Shown: positions 48,809 to 61,700 of the stretch, piece after piece
Layout: the number at the start of each line of letters is the position of its first letter
How positions within the stretch are numbered: position 1 is the first letter of the stretch
Notes under the pieces: model-generated
The model's database searches: none
Told to the model about the DNA's origin: nothing
What the model saw: only the letters and a program-made list of their open reading frames with translations
NCBI RefSeq assembly: GCF_901933205.1
Contig: NC_044571.1
Coordinates: 58,775,994 to 58,839,993, forward strand
Direction of reading: 5' to 3'
Source of the DNA: Camarhynchus parvulus
Taxonomy: Eukaryota; Chordata; Aves; Passeriformes; Thraupidae
DNA length: 64,000 nucleotides
Translations under genes and position numbers: made by a program

Positions 48809-51060
48809 TTTTTGAAGAAGAAGAGATTCTCAAAGGCAAAAGGGCTGTGATATGCTTGTCTCACTAACATGCAGGAGGTATTAGGTGCTGCCTGGCTGAA
48901 AATTACCCCTGAAAATGAGGAATTTTACTGTGTTTCATATCACATCACACATTTTTCATCATGCCATTGCAAAGTCATAACTCTGTTCAAGTTCATTCAA
49001 AAGGCCCATGAACTCCAGAAAACCTTTTGATAAATATGAGTTTTAAGGCAAATTTTATGTTACACCATCAACATTACCAACAGTTTTAATAGACCTCAGT
49101 ATGTTGAGTCTGTATGTGGCAGCATATGCAGTCCTGGCAACCAAATAAATCACTGCAGCCATTCATTCAGGTCTGTGAGCCATTGTTATTAATGCAATAA
49201 TTTTATACTCATTTTGTACTAATTTGGTACCATTATCACCAAAATGTAAGTTTCTTTTTTTTCCACTTTCATGCATTCATCAGTTCTAGTCACACAAAGA
49301 TTATATTTTTTCTTTCTATTCCTCTTCTTCTCAGCCTTATTCTCCCATAAAAAAAGTTAGAGATCTTCCAGAAGGAAAGGGACATAGACTGGCTCACCTG
49401 CATCTCTGGTTCTGACACATATATTAAGAACTCTAATCAATTATTGGTTTTGCATCTAGTTTTTGATGCACTATGCTGCACACAACCCTTATCTCTCTTG
49501 TCAAAATTGAAGTCATTCTTCTAACATCTTCTGCCCTTCATGCCCACATATAGTACAAGTGCAATTAATTCTCTTAATTCTTTGATTACTTTCAAATTAT
49601 ATATCTATATATGATATATATAGATATATGTATAGAGATTATATAAGTATATAATTAATATTTTTTAAAAATAAATATACTGGAAGAGAAAGACAAGAGG
49701 GAAGCCCAGTTATCAGAGTTTAGCACTGTCCCATGTTGTTATCTATGCTAAGTTACATGCCATTTGTGTGAACAGAGGTGATCATGAGAGAAAGGGCCAG
49801 GCCACAGAGCTCCCAGATTCCAATTTAAGCTACCAGTGGGTTTTTAATATGCATCATGTGAACAACACTAAATTGTCTGAGTGAAAGGAGCAAAATGCTG
49901 CTCCCCTGCATGGCAGGAACAACCATATGTAACAAAAAAAATCAGTTTACCCTCAAAGTAGAGTTCATAGCCATTTCTGTTGTCAAAAACAGTGCTGAAA
50001 TTCAGTAAAATCAACTGGGATTGAGAAGTTCATACGTTCCATAAGGAATATTCTCAATCTCACTAAAACATCCATAAAATTCCTTAGACTGATCTTCTTT
50101 TACTTGCAGGATTAGCAGTGATTAAACAGGAACAATAACATTAAGTCTAAGAAGATTGATTTTTCTACTTACAATATTTTATTTTTAGGAATGCTTTCTG
50201 TTCACCTTAGAATTACCATGCTTACCAAGTTACCTGTATCTTTTAAACTTTGTTCTGAATTTCTCACTCACACCTCTGTTGAGCACATCTCACCCAGGAG
50301 ATGACACTAACACAGTTTGCTGTACAGAAGAGAACTGGGGAACACCATCAAGTACTGCACCCATAATCACTGACAGTGCTTCTCTGCTAGTCTTCTCATC
50401 TGCTCAGCTCTTCAAGGCTTCTTCCCAAGACAGGGGAAGGCCTGGGACAGGGTCAGATCCTGGGAGACAGCATGGAGGATATTGTACCAGGTTTGGTTTC
50501 CTCCATCTCTGTTCCTCTGGAAGTGACACAGTCCTCACAGCATATGAGATCCTTTATGGACAGTCATCAACAAAAATGTGGAGGCTGCCAGTTTTCTCTC
50601 ACTGATCTGCTGGCCACTGAGGTACTGAGCTTTGAAATGTGGTCTGTAAATTAAGTGTAACTAAACAAAAAGCAGCTCTAAAATAGCTCAGCAGGCTTTG
50701 CATTCTCAGGTACAATGTGCAGTACAGTGAAACCCCAGGTATGCAGAAAGTCCCTATTTCATGTTATAATAAAACAGCATTCTGCTGGGTGACAACACAT
50801 TCTTCACATCATTTGAGTGCCTTTGAACTAAAAAAAAAAACCCAAACAAATTCACACAACATAGATACTTTTTCCTAAGGACATCACATGGGCTAGAGAT
50901 GAGGCCAAAACTGGGTGCCACGCTGCATAAAGAGTCTACTTGGAAGAGATTGAACTTCATCAGTGAGGGGATGAGCCAGGCCATGCTGACCCTCTTAGCA
51001 GCAAGAAGGCAGCTGGGGGATTTCACTGCCTGCTACCACAGCTGATCACAGCAGATAATC
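48809..51060. other. Non-coding sequence, no gene seen
   Basis: AT-rich unique sequence with a TATA-rich palindrome at 49599-49629 and an A-run at about 50830-50840. A 108-codon frame at 50279-50605 has no recognisable domain. Confidence 0.5.
49599..49629. repeat. AT-rich 14-bp inverted repeat
   Basis: Arms ATATATCTATATAT and ATATATAGATATAT flank a 3-nt loop. The arms are all AT apart from one pair, so chance or slippage origin is likely. Confidence 0.9.
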
Positions 51061-51560
51061 TGATTCATAAATTCATCATCTTCTTTTTAAACCTCTGCAC
51101 AAGGACAGAAGGGAGTTTTGATGCCACAAGTCCACTTGGCAGCCACTTGGAAGGATATTCTGAAAAATCATTACTCTGATCAAAAAACGCTCATCTAGCT
51201 TAGAGCTCAGCTATTCCTAGCCAATTTACATAGACTTGTACTTAGGCCAAAATTATTCCTTAGGTTAAGTAGCTCTCCTTTTTTTCCCTGCTGCTTACTC
51301 CTGTTTCGTGCATTTGTCTGAGCTGAAGAAGTTTTAAACTTTTTTTTATAGGTGATAAGTGATTTGTGTCTTTGGTCATCTTAGCAGCTCTTCTCCAAAC
51401 CCATTCTAATTTCTGTTTATCACGCTTTAAAAATGGTTATTTAATGCAAAACATGTTATACAGTATTCCATCTGCTGCAATTACATTAATGGCACAGCAG
51501 AAGCTTGATTTCCAGCTCTTACAGTGAGCATCCTTCCTTTATTGGTCTGTACAGTAAGAA
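51061..51560 (-). mobile_element. Ancient CR1/L3-like LINE relic, antisense
   Basis: On the plus strand, the segment around 51378-51480 has cagctcttctccaaacccat, then ctaatttctg, then a stretch with 'ttatacagtattccatctgc'. This order fits the antisense of the CR1/L3 region downstream of the LVRPHLEY block (in the antisense view: 'tctccaatttgt', then 'acagtattccag'). The outer parts are weak and limits uncertain. No frame survives. Confidence 0.5.
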
Positions 51561-51780
51561 GTCAGACATGACAGATGCCTCTAAAATCTGGATTTCTAGG
51601 CCTGCAGATTTTGTGTCTTCAAAACATTGTTTATTTTTAGATATGGGAAGCTGTATTGGGCACTAGTCTTTTCTTTGGAGGTTCAATTTAGCAGCCTCAA
51701 CATAGGTAGTATAAAGTCTGGGTCTATGCAGCTGTCACCAGTCTCCTGTAATTCTTGTGTTGAATATGTCATTTCTTTGC

Positions 51781-52852
51781 TGTTGTATTGGGTTTGTGTG
51801 GCCAGGTTTTTGTAATGGGGGGTTACAGGGGTGACTTCTGTGAAAAGCTGTGAGAATCCTTCCCAGGGCCAGGTGGGTCCCAGACAGACACTCCACTGGC
51901 CCAGCCCAAGCCCATCAGTGATGATGGCAGTGCCTTTGGGGCAACAGAGTCACAAAGGAGAAGAAAAATCTGTGCAACAGCAACAGAAGAGCAACAACAC
52001 ACGAGAGAAGCAGCCCTTCAGACACCCAGGTTAGGGCAGAAGGAGAAGGAAGAGATGCTCTGCACCATCTGCAGAGATTCCCCTGCAGCTTTTGGTGAAG
52101 ACAGTGGTGAAGCAGCTGTGCTACTACAGCCCATGGTGGCCCCTGGGCAGCAGAGATGCAGACAAGAGCATGTGGATGCCCAAAGGAGGCTGTGACCTTG
52201 TGGGAAGCCTGTGCTGTAGCAGACCATGACAGATCCATGTCCCCATGGAAGAGGATCCCAGGCAGAGGCAAGTTTTCTGGAGGACATAAGAACTCATGGG
52301 GGACCCACACTGGACCAGTTTCTTGCTGGGGGTTGCATCCTGTGGAAGGGACCCACAGTGGAGTTAATTAATAACTGCAACCTACAGGAAGGACTTGCAT
52401 CAGAGATGTTTATGGAACACTGTCTCCCATGGGAGGAACCCCACACTGGAACAGAAGCACTGCTTCTGGAGCAGAGGAAGAGTGTAAGGAGTCCTCCTCC
52501 TCAGGAGGAAGGAGCCGCAGAGACAACGAATGATAAAGTGACCATAGCACCCTTTCCCCATCCCCCTGTGCTGCTTTCAGGAAGGAAATAGAGAAATTGT
52601 GAGTGAATTTAACACTAGTGTTTAAAAATTATCTATAATTTTCTCATTATTGTACTCTGATTGGATTGGTAATAAATTAATTTCCCAAGTCGAGTCTATT
52701 TTGCTCATGACAGTGACTAGTGAGTGATCTCTCCCTGCTCTTACTTTGACCCACGAGCCTTTTGTTATATTTTCTCTCCCCTGTCTAGCTGAGGAGGAAA
52801 ATGATGGAGCAACTTTACTGGGTAACTGGCATCCACCCAGGGCCAGCTCACA
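51781..52852 (+). mobile_element. Solo LTR of an endogenous retrovirus
   Basis: The sequence begins tgttgtattgggtttgtgtg, includes 'gttacaggggtgacttctgtg' in two shorter blocks, and ends near 'aactggcatccacccagggc ... ctcaca'. Together with the inner block ttgttatattttctctcccc, this layout matches, from memory, an LTR family frequent in passerine genomes. AATAAA at 52671-52676 serves as the LTR polyadenylation signal, and it is followed by a block with cgagtctattttgctcatga. No gag, pol or env sequence flanks it, so the internal part was lost, probably by LTR-LTR recombination. Family assignment (ERVL- or ERVK-like) is uncertain. The TG and CA ends are approximate, and no target duplication is seen. 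Confidence 0.75.
52671..52676 (+). promoter_or_regulatory. Polyadenylation signal AATAAA in the LTR
   Basis: A canonical AATAAA in the conserved 'ggtaataaattaattt' block of the LTR. In an LTR this places the R region near and after this site. Confidence 0.6.
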
Positions 52853-55800
52853 GATACCTTACAGCACATCATAAGGCACTAGAAATTTATGTTTAGGCAG
52901 CTGAACCACGTCCTAGATGCCTCTCTGAGGTATTCTCATCTGAACCAGTTGCCCTATGTAATATGTAAACATTTCCCTTTAGTGACATGAATTCCATAAT
53001 CCAATATTCAAACAGATGTATCCAAAGTCTATTTTTGACTTCTGGTGAACTTTTATGACCATATTTCTTTAAAATATTTTTCGAAGTTTATTTTGAAAAA
53101 ACTTTAATGGCAAATCAGGGTTTTTTTTACTTATTCACATATTTCAGGGTACAAACAGCAACATGAAATGCAGAATATATGTTTTCAGAAATACAAGTAA
53201 TGACATGACAATCTACATTGCTGCTAACATTCCTTAACATGAATAATATGATAATTAAAATGTTCTAATTTTTGAAGTGTTATTATGAACCATTACTACC
53301 CAAGACTGATAGAAAAGTCTTATCTTTTTAGATTAATCTATGTTGTAATTTTAAAATGTCATACTTTTGATCTAGAAAGCTAGATGACTGTTAATTATTG
53401 AAGGAGCAGCTTTTTGCAGTATTCTAGAAAATTGTTTCTCTGCCAATACCAACATTTTGGAAAGACCTTCTGTACTGGTGAGTATATCGGCCCAGATTCA
53501 TCCTGCTCTGCTTTAGGCACCAAACCTAAAGTCCTAAATTGCAGTCTAGATTAATCTGTAACTTCTTTCACAGATCTTTCAACTGGCTAGGGCCATTGGA
53601 AGAAAAGATTACAGGGGTAAAATAGGATTCTTTAAAACTATGTTCTCCTTGAAGACAACAGGAAGAGAAGTGCAGTGTCTGAACACCTCAGAGAAGAATC
53701 CCTTAATTGCATCAGGTTTTTCTTCTGACAAATCTAGAATTTTCTGCAGTTCATCTTATGAAAGTTGTCAAACATGTTTGCTATGAATGCAAGGAACCCA
53801 TAGAACATAGTAACTAGTCCAATCTGCTTGTATCTGTTTCACCTTAGTATGTTAACAGATCAGAGCAAGACTGTCTCCTTCCAGCTAACTTTCTCTGGCT
53901 CTTGCTTTACTGGCAGCCCAGGAACTCTGTTTCAAAGGCTACTTCCAGGCTGGTTGCACACCTTTCTGCAACAGGAATGATGGCTTAAGGAGTTCCTGTT
54001 TTCCAGCTCTTACTTCCATGATGAATGGTCCAACTGCTCAGCACACAGGCAAAAATTGATGGTAAACTTATCTAACACTCTAGATTTCTCTAGCAAGTTA
54101 CTTCTGTAATATGGGTAGCTTAGGTGTCTCAACAGGGCTTGAGGAAGTGCTCAACTCCCAAGTATGAACATGTATAGATCCCCAGAGTTAGATGCCAAAT
54201 GTTCAAGCTAAGTACAGAGCTAACTAGTAAATTTTGATGTTGTTAAGCTTAGGCAGTCCTGAAAATCTGGACAATTAAATTGATGCCTGAGACTTAAAAA
54301 ATTATCAAGAGACTAGGTTCACAAATGCAGGAATTTCAACTGATGTTTCTTATTATTTTGTGCTACCTGAATGTCACTGGAAAAAGAGGTACCTCCAGAG
54401 GATTATTCATCCAACTCTGTGAATTGTGAATTGTGACTGTGACTCTGGAGACGCCCACCAACATTGATTGGAGAGTCAACTGAGTTTTTAAGTTACTTAT
54501 TAAGTTCATATTTAAGTTAGATGAGATGCACATGAATCTGATTACTTCCATTATTTTCATACTCCAGGTCTCGGAAGAGGATGCTCAAAATAAGAAATCA
54601 TGTTTGATACATATCATATGGATCGAGTGCCACCAAATATATTAAGTAGTAACTACTCATTTATACTTAAATACTTTGGTCAATATATTATGTCATTGCT
54701 GGTCCTCTAAGGGGCAGTTTCTCTCATCCCACCTTGACACATATTTTGGAGATTCCCTTTAGAGTCAAAAGGGTGAGGTAGGTATTTCATGATTCATCTG
54801 GAACACTGAAATTTTCAATCTTGAGTTGACAGGTGGCACGCATTAGAAGTGCCCATCTCCTTTGCCAGTTTTAAAGAAATTCTAAAAGGCGATCTCTGAT
54901 TTGGATGACTACAACTCAAATATAGGAAAAATTAACCTCTGCCCAATTCTACTTGGTATACAGTAGCATAACATGCAATTCTGTTTGTGTGTTATGAAAT
55001 AATCAAAAGATACATAAAGAAAAGCGTATTTCTGATGGTAATTTTAATTTCAAACCGAAATTTTGTAAAATGTTATAATTTCCTTTACAAATGGCTTTGT
55101 GGCAAGCTAACATTTAAAAAACAGGCTCAGAGAAAAATTGAAAATCTGGACATCTCCTGTGCAGTAGAAATGCTCAGTTTGAACAAGCCTTTTCATTTAA
55201 CATATAAGTATTTGGATAGATTATACTAGGGAATGATAGAAATATTTGTTCCTTAAAATCAATCAGTCGATGATGTGTAGGTACAAAAAAAAGTCTTTTT
55301 GTGTGGTTTGGAATAAAAGAGACCATGTAATTTTGTATTTTACACTTTAAGACACTCAGCTGAGAATGCCATGCACACATTACCATCCATAATTTAATTT
55401 TGCATGTAATTTCATGCACACTGTGAATCCATCTCAAGCCTACTGTGTCTACAGAAATCTCATATTTTGTAAGCAAATATCACTTAGGCTGCACACCTCA
55501 AGTTATTGTTAAGATAACCGATGAAAAGAATGCAGCCCAAAGACACATGTACTAATTTGATAAATTACTTCCACAGATGTATTTATCCCTTGACTAATGA
55601 AGACTTTAAACCCCTAAATAAGTGAACAAAGGAGTTATGTTCCCAGAAGCATTTGCCTAAAGTAATTTGAGGTTATTTAGCAACCAGCACAATGCACGAA
55701 GTCACTGTAAATTCAAGATTGCATGCTGCACTCTGTTCAGACTTTACAGACTGGCAGGGAACTGAAAGAGCAGTTCATCCCCTGCTTCAGTGATTTCTTA

Positions 55801-56689
55801 TGAGCTAGCTTGCCATAGAGCTTGCTGGATTTTTTAAAAAGGTTTTAAACCAGAAAAAAGTTAACCTAGCACGTGACATGTATTGAGGAAAGTACTGAAA
55901 AACATTGTGCTGTATCTTCCTTTTCCTTCCATTTATTTCACTTACAACTTTAACACAAGGCTCAGATTTTTAGTAGATTGGCTTTGCAATATATTACCTG
56001 CCTTGAGACTCCAGTGCAAGTTTACTCTGCTTCCAGCTCCCACTCTCTGCTTAGATGGAGTTTAGAAGTGTTTAGAAGAGAGCTGCTGTTTAATCTGTGC
56101 AGATCCATTGGAGTGGCCCAGCACATCAGGACCAGATTCTACCACAGGCACCATAACACCTGTCCAGATGTTCAATATCATACGCAGCCTTGGATCCACA
56201 TGGAAATCCTCTGAGTTGCTTGATGGACATTCACTGCACCGTCCCTGCAAGCCTGATGAACCCAGCCTAAACTTCTCCTACTGCGCATGCACAGCTGCCT
56301 TGCAGCCACCACATTTGTATCAAGGTGAGCGAGTGGAAATCCACAGAAGACAAAACAAGTCATCAGAAGAATTTGATGCAGGAGCAGGAGGCAGAAAAGA
56401 ATGTTTGCGGTTTCTGGTATTCTGAGGTGGCTTCACCTCAGAAATGGCCCCACTATGCAGACCAACCATCAGCTTCACTGCAGCTGGGAAAACATTGGAA
56501 ATGTTCAGAGAACTGGAATTAAATAAATATTATGGGGTTTTTTTTTGTTTCTTAATTAGACATGCTTAGGGAAACCATTTAGATGGACTAATTATAAATT
56601 AAATACTGCTTCACCAAGATGTTTTTTGAAGTAAGGGAGGAAGTTGTGGTGCAGGCTGAAGTTATTACCAAGGATAATTGCAAAATTAA
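52853..56689. other. AT-rich non-coding sequence
   Basis: No gene or nameable repeat. Several overlapping frames at 55978-56522 (up to 105 codons) lie in a G+C-richer part (56030-56340). They show no domain. Confidence 0.5.
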
Positions 56690-56765
56690 GAAGGCTACAT
56701 AGAATCTATTGGTTGTGAAGGTTGGAAGCTACAGTGTTGAGCAAAATAGCCTATTCTAACATCTT
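56690..56765 (-). mobile_element. Possible CR1 3' end remnant, antisense
   Basis: Catagaatctattggttgtg followed by aaggttggaagct resembles the antisense CR1 terminus (atagaatcat, ggttggaag). It is short and diverged, and could be chance. Confidence 0.3.
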
Positions 56766-57699
56766 CACAAAGAGAACTGTTAAAAGGACTGACCTTTAGC
56801 TGAGAGGAAACAAAAAAGACCTGTAGATCGTAAGACTGAAAAACATGCATGAAGAAATCTGTAAAAAAAAATAGTAAGAAAATATTTTTGGAAACCTATT
56901 CAGTGAATAGCAACTAAATAAAAGAATTTATTTAAGCAAGAAATAAAACAAATATTTTATTTCTAAATAAAGGTAGGCTTCTGACATGATAATTTGAAAA
57001 TTGTTATCAGTGTGTAAGTTTCCTGTGAAGCCCATTTAAATTCTCCTCACAGGAATAAAAAGATTATATGCTCAAAGCAGGAAAATACACACTTTCTTCA
57101 GCAATCAAAAACCATTTCCACGTTCACAGTTTTACAGACCTATTTTAAAAGGCTCACAGTCTAGTGCAAAAAAATGTGTGAAAATAGGTAATTGCCTTTT
57201 TTCCTCTTCCCCATATTTATATGAAATTTATTCTGTAGGGCGTAAAATTCAATTAAAAATACCTAAATGTAATTGTAAATTAACGTAAAGCTGCAAGAGT
57301 GTTAATAGCACATTTTAAATACACAAAATACTTAATAACATGGGAAGTATGTTTCGCTTGGCAGATACCGCCAGTTCATATGCAGAATTACTTCTTCCAG
57401 TGAAAAAAACTTGCCAAACAGACTTGATATCTTGTTTAGATATACATAGTATTTTCAGGGAAGAAAATATTTCTTCATCTTTTGCTATGGAAGCATTACC
57501 TTTAACTTTAGAAAACCAGGATATACAAGTTTGTGTATTGCACCTCAGGCTTTGACTGGCATTGCAGCTCAAAGTCTGGTGCTCTGAACCCTAAAGTAGG
57601 CAAATTAACTGTACATTTAACATGTAACATTTTAATAAACAAGGAAGCAAAGAAAAAAGTGATACTTTGGTAGAAATAGGAATCCATGGTTGGAAGATG

Positions 57700-57871
57700 G
57701 CTTCCCAGAGAAACTGCATGTTCCAGTCCTTGGAAGTGTCCCAGGCAAGGTTAGAGGGGTCCCAAGTAACCTGATCTAGTGGGTGGCATCCCGCATGTCA
57801 GGTGAATTGGAACTAGAAGATCTTTAAGGTCCTTTCCAACACAAGCCTTTGTTTGATTCTCTGATTCTATG
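57700..57871 (+). mobile_element. CR1 LINE 3' end, sense
   Basis: The blocks are ordered as in CR1: ccttggaagtgtcccaggca, then 'ggttagaggggtccc', 'aacctgatctagtgggtggc', 'ttggaactagaagatcttta', 'aggtcctttccaac', and a terminal 'gattctctgattctatga'. The copy is cut at the 5' end and lacks any ORF. Well-preserved terminal blocks suggest it is younger than the L3-like relics. Confidence 0.92.
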
Positions 57872-58760
57872 AAGGAACAAGTTGAGATAATTAAAAACTC
57901 TGTCCGTGGGCTAAGCCTTCTTCAGCACCTTGTTCTGGTGGGAGGGTGGTGTCAGTCCTTCCTGACCCTCCTGTCTATGAAATACTTTCCCTCTGAAGAA
58001 AATGTTGTGACAGAGGTACCTGGCATAGAGCTAATGGAGAAGGCCATGTGTGGCCATAGGATGGCCATAGTTTTACTGGCTAGCTCACTGCTCCTTGGGT
58101 GCCTTGGGAGCCAGGACCCCTGAAGTACCCCTTTCCTTCATCAGCTCTGGAGAGAGGCAGGAAGCTTTGAAGAACAGCAAGTCAAAACACCCAGCTTGGA
58201 GTCTTCCTCTAGAAGTTTTTAAAGGCCCTTTCTTCACCAGAAGTACTTCTCTAGGTGTCTAAAATTTTTTACAAAATCTCAAAGTTAATGTTAAATGAGC
58301 TGGTTTTCCCTCTGGCCTCATCCCAACACCCCTCATTAGCAACAGACACAAAAGTAGGGATAATATCTACTGTATTTATGTGTTGGAGATACTATCTGCT
58401 AAAATCAAGAGAAGACCTTGAGAGGTGAAGGAAAGCTGTAGAAAAATATACATAAATAATGTATCAGAGAAAGTGCAGATTTAATAAGTAGAAAAAGTCG
58501 TAGATAATAAATTTGACTTTTAAACAGGAACAAAAAATGTTGCTCTTACTTGAGCTGGATTTTAATGCAATCTTCAAGGTGTAAGAAGTGTGGAAAATCA
58601 ATAGCAAATCCCAGTGTCCTTATGCTGAGATATTCAAAATGTTAGCTCTAATGGGAGTCATATAAAAGCAGCCATAAACCAGTGCTGATCAGTTCACACA
58701 TGTGCTGTAAAGAGATACAGTTCAGAATTTAAATACCTCATATATCTTTTGTAAAAACCT

Positions 58761-58771
58761 CCCCCCCCCCC
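58761..58771. repeat. C11 homopolymer
   Basis: Eleven C in a row (G11 on the minus strand) in an AT-rich setting. Confidence 0.95.
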
Positions 58772-61700
58772 ACTACAATAATAAGTTTAAAAAACATTGC
58801 AGTCTTTCTCAAAACTGAGGCCACAGATGTGAAGATAGATAATTTTTGAGAAATTATTTTCTCTTCTTGGGTAATTATCATTAATGAATGAAAAAAAATC
58901 TTAAATCCTAATAAATCAGAGACAGAATTGACTGACCATGCATCCAAATTGCTGCATTATTCACACTGGAATTACTCCAAAGATTAGCTACAAATTGAAT
59001 TTATGGTTTCATTTTTCATAACTACTGTGTTGTGACAGATGAGACGAATCTCTGAGAAAAATGACAGTGATGGACCCAATTTCTTAGTGCTCTATCTCTA
59101 AGACAGAACTAAACTATCTCTATTTACTGTTAGGTTTTGTACAATCTATTTTGGCAAGCATAAAAAGCTTTTATGAAATACAATATATTCTATTTTATAC
59201 ATCAGTCAGTAAAAAAATATCAGAGAAAACCTCAACATTTCATCTGAAAAAGGAGGCCAATCAAATTAAAGTGAAGTTTCACAGACACTGTGCAGACAAA
59301 AATATCACTTTATACCTATTTACAAGCTTATACTCTATCATCACTGTGCATTTTACTCTTTTCCAAGGGATCATCAATGTTTGTGTAATACATAGAATAC
59401 GGAAGAAAATTAACACACCAGTGTATAATGAAGTGTCCGCATCACACCAGGGTGTGGGATCTTTTGTGGGGGGTTGTTTTGTGTTTTTCTTGTGCTATTT
59501 CTAACAGAAATGGAGCTGGACTGGCTGGGGTATTGTGACAATACAAGCTATAAATAATAATTACAACAGTAATCTCCAATTCAACAAAGCTTCTGGGCTA
59601 GTACATAAAAACTGAAATACTAGACTACCAGATATTAGAGACAAATGTTTTGCTCTGAAATGGCTCTTATGTATAACTTGTATCAAAGAGGAAAAATAAA
59701 AGCATGGGATTTTTTCAGGTTTTCAAACTGGGTTTGTATAGTCCAGGCCTCTTGGGCTAGGAATAATTGAAAGCAAGTTTGAGATTACACTTAGGTCACA
59801 AACACAGTTGGTGCCTGAAGCTTTTCAGGGACAAAAAAATATGGGAACATTTATAATGTAAGTTAGATAAAGTCAACACAACTGCCACAGAAAACTGCAG
59901 TTTAGATATTGCTAGCACACTTACCGAGAACCTGAATTTTTCTTTCGTATTAGAAAAACATGGTTTAATAACAGCACTAACAATGAAAGGCCAGAGTCTT
60001 TCACACTTATTCATATTAACACTCAACATCCTTTCTAAGCAATATCACTGTCTCTGGTACAATTTCCAAAGTTTGAAAAACAGGATAATCTATCCCACAG
60101 CACCCACTGTTTATGGTGCGGGGTATGGTTTCCGTGTGCTTTTCTTTTCCAGTACAGACACTCATTTAACGATTCCATGATGAGTACAGGAATTCCAGCA
60201 GATCCACTAGCTTTCAGAATTTCTAGCTCTTCTCTCATAATTCAACTACTAACATTACCAATAAAAGTGACATTCATGATAATTTGATGGAGGTTTTCAT
60301 TATTCAGTTCTCAGACTGCATTGGTATTTGTGCATTTTAAAAATACCAAAAGCCAGGTACAGAAAATGTTTTGCTCAGAGCAATTCTGCCGAACAGAACC
60401 CACATCTCCAAAGTCTTAGTCCTATTCACCAAAGTCCTCTAAAAGTCAATATGAGTATTTTATCCAGAAATTCATCTTAAACCATGGGGGTGATGAACAT
60501 CATCATGTGCTACAAAATGTTGGTTTCCTGATTTTTGAAATAAATGCATCTTGAATGTACTTTGTACCATGCAGTCATATTTCTTCAGAAAATAGGATAG
60601 AAATCTGGCAGGGGAAGACTGAAGATAATACCTGTTCAGGCCTTGCTCAGATGTGCAATGAGTCCATGATGCACACCCTGGTCCAGCAGCAGAGTAATTC
60701 TCCCTTCCCCTGGATACTCCAAAAGTTCCTTGTCAACTCCAGATATATTTAAAAAAATTCCATTTGCTGTCCTGATATAATGATAAAAACAATGGCATAA
60801 ATATGCAGCAGGATAGATCAAGGAAGAAAAATTACCTGCCTTTGATGATAATTATATATAGCTGTCAAAAAACTGTGTGGTTTTCAAAGCACTGCACAAA
60901 AAAAGTTAAACTAATGAATCAACACAACGCCATCCTAGTTATTACAAAGCAAATTAGGTGATGTTAACCTTGTTTTACATAAGAAAAATAGAAAAGGAAG
61001 GACCTTATGTTTTAAACTTGGCATAATTAGAGCAGCAGCACATTTATGATTACACACACATACTTTCTCTGTGGAAAAAGAGTCCTACATTGTTTATTCA
61101 AGGTCACAAAGAAAGTTTAAGGCAAAAAAAAAAAAGAATAGACCAGTGCTCCACCTAATTTTTAGGCCTGTATTTTAAATGAAAGGCTCTCCCTCAATAT
61201 GGACACAAGAAATTGCTAGTCTTATTCTTTTAAGTTTTTCACTTTGGCAGATACACAATCTATATGCAAATAGTTATGCACTTATTTTTCTGTAAGCGCA
61301 TAAGCAATGACTTGAACTGGCTGCATTAGGGAGCAGAATGAATTTGGCAAGAGAAATTATAGATGTGAACGTTTTCATGTCCACTCTGTCACAGCCTTAA
61401 GACCCTGGTTTGGCACAATGAAACCAATGGATGCTGAATCCTAGTCAAACAGAGCATGAGATGGACTGTCTCCTAGTTTTCAATTTGCTTTTATAATAAA
61501 GGATTTTTCATGGAAGAAACATGATCAATTTGAGCAGGGGTAACAGTAGGTACTTCTACAAGTATCTTATTTGACCTGACTGTTCTTTGGTTTGAGCTTT
61601 GAAAACGTGGTTGTGTTTAAACTGAACTCTTTTATGGGAGCATAGTTTGTCAAGAAACACATAGGAAAACTTGCAGCATTTTCTAACTTTCCCAGTTAAT

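Noticed and set aside
51831..52591. Several open frames inside the LTR on both strands
   Set aside because: An LTR of this type does not encode protein, and the frames contradict each other in strand and phase.
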